Assembly (NCBI GenBank): GCA_038363925.1
Contig: JAQQWL010000009.1
Location: 3,038,001-3,102,000, forward strand
Origin: Apiospora phragmitis
Taxonomy: Eukaryota; Ascomycota; Sordariomycetes; Amphisphaeriales; Apiosporaceae
Direction: 5' to 3'
DNA: 64,000 nucleotides
This document shows positions 59,412 through 64,000 of the stretch, in pieces; position 1 is the stretch's first letter, and every line of letters starts with the position of its first letter. The position numbers were made by a program, and so were the translations under genes. The notes under the pieces are model-generated. The model saw only the letters and a program-made list of their open reading frames with translations. It did not search any database and was not told where the DNA came from.

Positions 59412-62400
59412 ATGGATCCAGCAACCGCTCTCGCCATAGCCTCGACTTCACTAGAGGTCCTCAAGGAGATCATGAAGTTCTGTAACGACTGCAAGGAAGC
59501 TTACAATGATCTACCACTAATCATTGAACTCATCGAGTTTGAATGTAATACGTGGGAGGCCTTACTTGCGAGACTGGAGAATCGTCTCAAGACTAACAAC
59601 CCCTCGGGACCAAGCCTCAATCTGGCCCCTTTCAGTGTTCTCGAGAAAGTCCGTGATTGCATATCTCGGTTGGATGCTTTCATCAGGGCCAGGGCTTTGA
59701 AAGATGGCGTAGACATCAAAGCACGGATGATGAAAGCCTTCAAGTGGTCTCTCATAGAAAAGAGAAAAGTGCATGGCTTCTTGAATGAGCTCGATTCCAT
59801 CAAGCCCAACTTCTCTTGGCCCTGGATGTGGACACCAAGTATGGCTGAAGAAGCATCTCCGTCGTAAAAGAATCCTTACTGATGTGTCAATAGTTTCTGT
59901 GTGACCGATATGCAAAAACAGATTCAGCATGTCGAAAAGACAATAATCGGTGAGTTCATGGCAGGATGACGATACAACTCTTCATCAAAACGCTAACTCG
60001 GTCGTAGACAAAACCCAGCAGCTCTATGTCTTGAACTTGATCAAACTTCGGGATATCGTTCCTACAGAGACACATCGCCAGAAGAGGGATTTGCGCGTGA
60101 ATGAGACGTGTGATTGGTTCATCGGATCTGTTCTCTGCCAAGATTGGCTTCAAGGCGGCTCTGAAAGGTGTTGCCGGTTTCTATTCATTCACGGGAATGC
60201 TGGCAGCGGAAAGACAATCCTCGCATCCGCTCTTATCGACGAGCTACTCGAAACCCTTGGAAAACGAACATTTGAGGAGAAACAGGCACATGTGAGGGGA
60301 TTCTCGTACTACTACTGCTCTCATGAGCACGGTGTTGATGAGAAACGTCCCTTTCTCCTTTGGATCATCCATGACTTGTGTCGCCAGCTTGGGGATTACG
60401 TGCCCGAATCGCTTGCAGAAGTCAAGGATGCCAGCGAGATCCCGGACGAGGCTCTAATGAGATGTCTCCTCGCTATCTCGAGACAGTTCAAAGACAGGGT
60501 CTACATTGTAGTGGATGCTGTCGATGAATGCCGATTACCGCGCGCAGGGTTCCTGGAAGTCTTGACCACCATTGGTGCCTCTCAAGAGTACAAGCATGTC
60601 TCCCTCCTAGCAACCGGGAGATTGGAGCCTGAAATCAACCGTGCGATTGGTAGTGCCCTTGAAGACAAACACAAACTTCCGTTGCAGACCACATCCCTAC
60701 AGAAGCGAACAGTTTCTGAAAGGACACCCGAATCAAGCAAGCAAACCAAGCGAACCAAGCGTCTCCGCTCCGATCGTACTTCTATCAGTGCCCAGAATGG
60801 AGAGAGCGCTGGCCCTAGCCGACTGCTGCAAGAACATATCCTGCCAAGGCCCATTACTCCGGAACAAAACAACGATCAAAGCGATACAGAGGACAACATG
60901 GAGCTTGATGAGTATGAGAGGCCGTCGCAATTATTGACCATTCCTGCCTCGTACAGGAATGTATGCACAAAACTGGACATGGACAACATCTATGTTAGAC
61001 AAGCCATCGAGATATATGTACACAAAGAGCTCAAGGGTATCGGTTTTGTCAAATCTGGGGGAGGAAAGTGCCTTCACCCTAGAGATAAAGCGAGGACTCG
61101 CTGAAAAGGCCAGAGGAATGTAGGTATTCTTGCAAAGGTTCATGCCTATGTGTCTTCGTACTGATTCATCGCAGGTTTCGTTTGGTATCATGCCAAATTG
61201 AAATGTTGCACAACGGCCAGCAGCTGTATGACGAGAAGGCTGTCAGAGAGGCCGTGAACACCATGCCGGACACGATTTTCGACATGTACAAGGGACTCGT
61301 GACGAAATGGGTGCCTGGAGCGAATGCGCCGAACCATGTGGCCAGAAATTCTTTGGCATTGATCTGCAGTTCCACCTCTGAGATCCCTTGCGCCGAGGTC
61401 TTGGTGGAAGCAGCACGCTTGGATGTTTCGTCAAACACAAGCTTGATCAAGTTCACCCTGAAGAATCTTCTAGGCTTACTCGGCTGCCTCATCGAAACTA
61501 CCAAACTGAAGAGAAAACCAGATACGGTATTCCTGCGTACTGAGGTGGATGTGACCTTCCGGCAGGTACTCCCTGCTCATTACACAGTGAAGGAGTTCGT
61601 CTACGACAAGTTAACAGCAGCAGACCCCCGGGTAAAGTATTTTGCACAGACCAAGGAATCCAACATGATCCTAGAGCTTCAGATCGTCTGGGCAGGTCTC
61701 ACACATTGGGGCCAGAATCGTCCTGCTAACAATCAGAAGGCCCCGACCCGCTTTGAGGAGTACTGCTTGGAAGATGACGGATAAAGCTCTAAGATTGCAT
61801 CGTGCAGCTACCGCTAAAGAGAAGATCATCTACAAACTAGTGTTCCCCTGCTTTAAGTACGGCAGCCCTCACTTTCCGCATGTGGGACGCGCAAAAAGGG
61901 CCTTTCCCATGCGGCTTCAGATTATGCAGCCAGTTGTTTACCAGAGAGATGGCAGCCCTACAAACGAGCACACCAGCATTCTGGTCAGCCTGCTGCTCTT
62001 GGACTGGCCTGAGCTGGCAAAGAAGTTTCTGTTGTCCACGCTTGCTCCAAAAGATCGCAAAGTTATCTGGAAGGATGAATTCTCGTTGGAGCGCCGACCG
62101 CAGAAGGACTTTGCCACGACCAGCGACTTGGTCATTCAACCGCAAACGACAATACTCAAGGCATGCGTCGCTCTGCGTAAATTCAGCTTCTTACAGGCTC
62201 TGATTGACTGTGGTGCCAACTTTTGGGTGAGCCCAGCATTATCTACTATGCTCTAGAGCCGCACTCGGGCAACGACCCTGCTGCGCCCGAGGAGTTTCCC
62301 ATTACTGACTCGATGCTCAAAATCCTCCTGGATGCAGGCGCAAACCCATGCCCCCCTGACTACTTGTACACCCCCTTACAGCACGTTGTCTCGCACCTTG

Positions 62401-62750
62401 AGGAGTCCTGGGTGCACACGATAGTTCACCGCCTCCAATACCACCGTAATGGCGACATCAACATGGTGGGCACTCCGGGAGGCGAGCACCCCTATAACAA
62501 GGATGCCGAAAATTGTGACAAGGATGAGTTCTGGTGGTGTAATGAGCACCCGCTCGAGATCTGCCGGTCAGTCGTCCCGGACTGGGAAAAAGAGGCGGGC
62601 GAGGACGTGGTCGACCAGGCACGCACCCAGATCGATCTGCTGCTCAGGCAGTTTGGAGCCTTTGAGACGGACAAGGGGCAGCCGCGCGGCGGGCAGGGTG
62701 TTGCTCTCGTCGTCAATGTTTCTGATGACGGCGACGATGCTCTTGCTTAG
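59412..62750 (+). CDS. NLR-like STAND receptor: helical N-domain, NACHT, ankyrin-like end; several frame breaks
   Basis: Fungal NOD-like receptor, the class controlling incompatibility and other non-self responses. Exons 59412-59827, 59894-59949, 60008-61119 and 61175-62750. The N-terminus (MDPATALAIASTSLEVLKEI) is a helical STAND N-domain. A linker leads to the NACHT NTPase with Walker A IHGNAGSGKT near 60190 and Walker B VYIVVDAVDEC near 60500. A hydrophilic insert with basic KQTKRTKRLRSDR (60730-60930) interrupts it. The end has ankyrin-like units (LQALIDCGANF, LKILLDAGANPCPPDY, TPLQHVV). One-base breaks occur at the G5 run 61057-61061, near 61778-61785, and at T4 62221-62224. The first donor (GTGGAC) is weak. 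Family is clear; whether this allele is intact is open. Confidence 0.82.
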
Positions 62751-63230
62751 GCCTCGGTAGGCCGCCACACTGTCCACTTTGCCGGGTCGGATCTATCGAG
62801 GTTTTCTACGGGGTGATGCAGCGGCTTTCAGCTTGGCTTTAGCTGACGTATCGGGTATGGCCCTGGAGAGAGCAATGCATTTGGATGGAGAGGAAAGCGT
62901 CCATCTTAGGCAATGAATCAATGCATGCTACGAGGACATGATGGGCCTGTCAGCATGGCTGGTGAAAGGTTATACATCATATATGCGGAAATATGAGTTA
63001 GCAACCTATTTAGCTATGAATCTACAGCCGATGAATCATTTAACGTGCCGCGGCGGAAGGCGAGCCAGGAGTGACAGGATCATGTTGGAGAATTGATGAT
63101 GCCAAAGTTGATATCTGTGTTTCTGTATACTCTAGGGTTAGCAGCTCATGCGGCTGAGCCTCTCCCCTTGCAAACGGGCCGTGTTATTGGGCCTCAGTCA
63201 CACATAGAAAGGCGGGGGAAGTGGTGAGCT
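62751..63230. other. Intergenic region between the NLR and HET genes
   Basis: A 480-base spacer without coding-like sequence. Confidence 0.5.
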
Positions 63231-64000
63231 TACATGGGGAAAGTAGCTCGCCAAGGTTGCCCTGTCTGTGCTATCGTTGCGGCGAATGCCAAATCGTGGA
63301 CTCGCGAGAGGAAATGTTCGATACAGGCTATTGGTATCGGTCCTCGAGAACACTTTCTCAAATACTCCTGGACGGCGATACGTATGATGTGGTTTTGGAG
63401 CCCTTTCAAAAGGAGAACTTGCCGACTCCTCATGGGACGCTCACGAGCAGGAGTACGATGTCGAGCGAGTCCATGGCAAAGCTAACGACCTGACTGAAGC
63501 GTTGTGATCATGAACACAAGACCTGCATGCCCTCGCGGGGGATCCAACGGCGTTCCCAGAACGACCCCCACACGGCTCCTAGAGTTGGATTACTCTGTAG
63601 AGCCTCCGAGAGTGCAATTGCTGGCCTCAGACCGACTTGGCGGCCATGTTCGCTATGCCACTCTCAGTCACTGCTGGGGAAACCAAGTGCCGCTAAGGTT
63701 CCTGCGCAGCAATATGGACGAAACCTTCCAAAAATGTATAAAAGCCACGCGCGAGGTGGGTATTCGATACCTTTGGATCGACTGCTTGTGCATCATTCAA
63801 GACTCGGAAGAGGACTGGCAGCTAGAGGCCGGTATCATGGAACAAGTCTATTCGAACTGCTATCTGAATATCGCCGCAAGCGAGTCGAGCAACGGGAGCG
63901 AGGGCCTATTTCGCGAACGAGACCCCGGAAGTGCCGGAAGTGCCTATGTACAAATCAGTGATGAACAAGGGCTTCTATGCTACGGCCGTCCTTCTCTCGC
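63231..64000 (+). CDS. HET-domain protein, N-terminal part, runs off the window, with frame breaks
   Basis: Heterokaryon-incompatibility (HET) domain protein. A start at ATG 63234 gives MGKVARQGCPVCAIVAANAK. The linker holds CDHEHKTCMPS in another frame. The HET core is then open in one frame from about 63550 to the end: YATLSHCWGNQVPLRF, KATREVGIRYLWIDCLCIIQ, DSEEDWQLEAGIMEQVYSNC and YLNIAASESSNGSEGLF. These match the three HET blocks in order. Frame changes occur near G5 around 63537-63541 and C5 around 63567-63571, and at least one earlier. The core domain itself is intact. It lies on the same strand as the NLR, 480 bases downstream. Confidence 0.8.

Overview
This window is nuclear DNA of a filamentous ascomycete (Pezizomycotina, most likely Sordariomycetes). 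The evidence is short GT..AG introns of about 45-120 nt with CTAA/CTGAC-type branch sites, a centromeric histone H3, a Ptm1-type protein, an ALE1-type acyltransferase, and fungal-expanded families: 2EXR, DUF4211, DUF4419, rhodopsin-domain proteins, HET and a NACHT/STAND receptor. I see no bacterial-style operons, no CRISPR array and no convincing tRNA or rRNA gene.

Layout. Positions 1-27 kb are mostly conserved housekeeping genes: mitochondrial TrpRS, an aquaporin-like gene, a 2EXR protein, lysophospholipid acyltransferase (ALE1), GDP-mannose transporter, an SDR, cytosolic LeuRS, CENP-A, Derlin, acireductone dioxygenase and a DUF4211 nuclear protein. Positions 28-43 kb are gene-poor and accessory: a decayed MFS transporter, a P450 without its heme loop, a class of GPCR, a peroxisomal-type thioesterase, a decayed FAD-linked oxidoreductase, a rhodopsin-domain protein and a DUF4419 remnant. 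Positions 43-53 kb hold a U-box cyclophilin (PPIL2/CYP60), Ptm1, a 2OG-Fe(II) oxygenase, a phosphotransferase-like gene with a poly-Ser tract and an altered catalytic loop, and a GPI-anchored protein with a collagen-like segment. Positions 55-58 kb hold an SMP-30-like remnant and a PEX11 protein. Positions 59-64 kb hold an NLR-like receptor followed on the same strand by a HET-domain gene that runs off the end, a typical fungal self/non-self recognition neighbourhood.

Two patterns cut across the window. First, many conserved genes carry one or two single-base frame breaks, often in G or C runs. Adding or removing that one base restores a full family-length protein in TrpRS, GMT, Ptm1, PPIL2, the 2OG oxygenase, PEX11, the GPI protein and others. 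That looks like residual assembly indel error rather than gene death, and should be settled before any of these is called a pseudogene. Second, two genes (aquaporin and P450) have each lost an internal block of roughly 100 residues exactly between an intron donor and an intron acceptor, with phase preserved, so a spliceable in-frame short protein remains. That cannot be a base-calling error and is the most unusual observation here.

Start and splice positions are my own reading of frame, GT/AG sites and remembered family conservation; no search was run.
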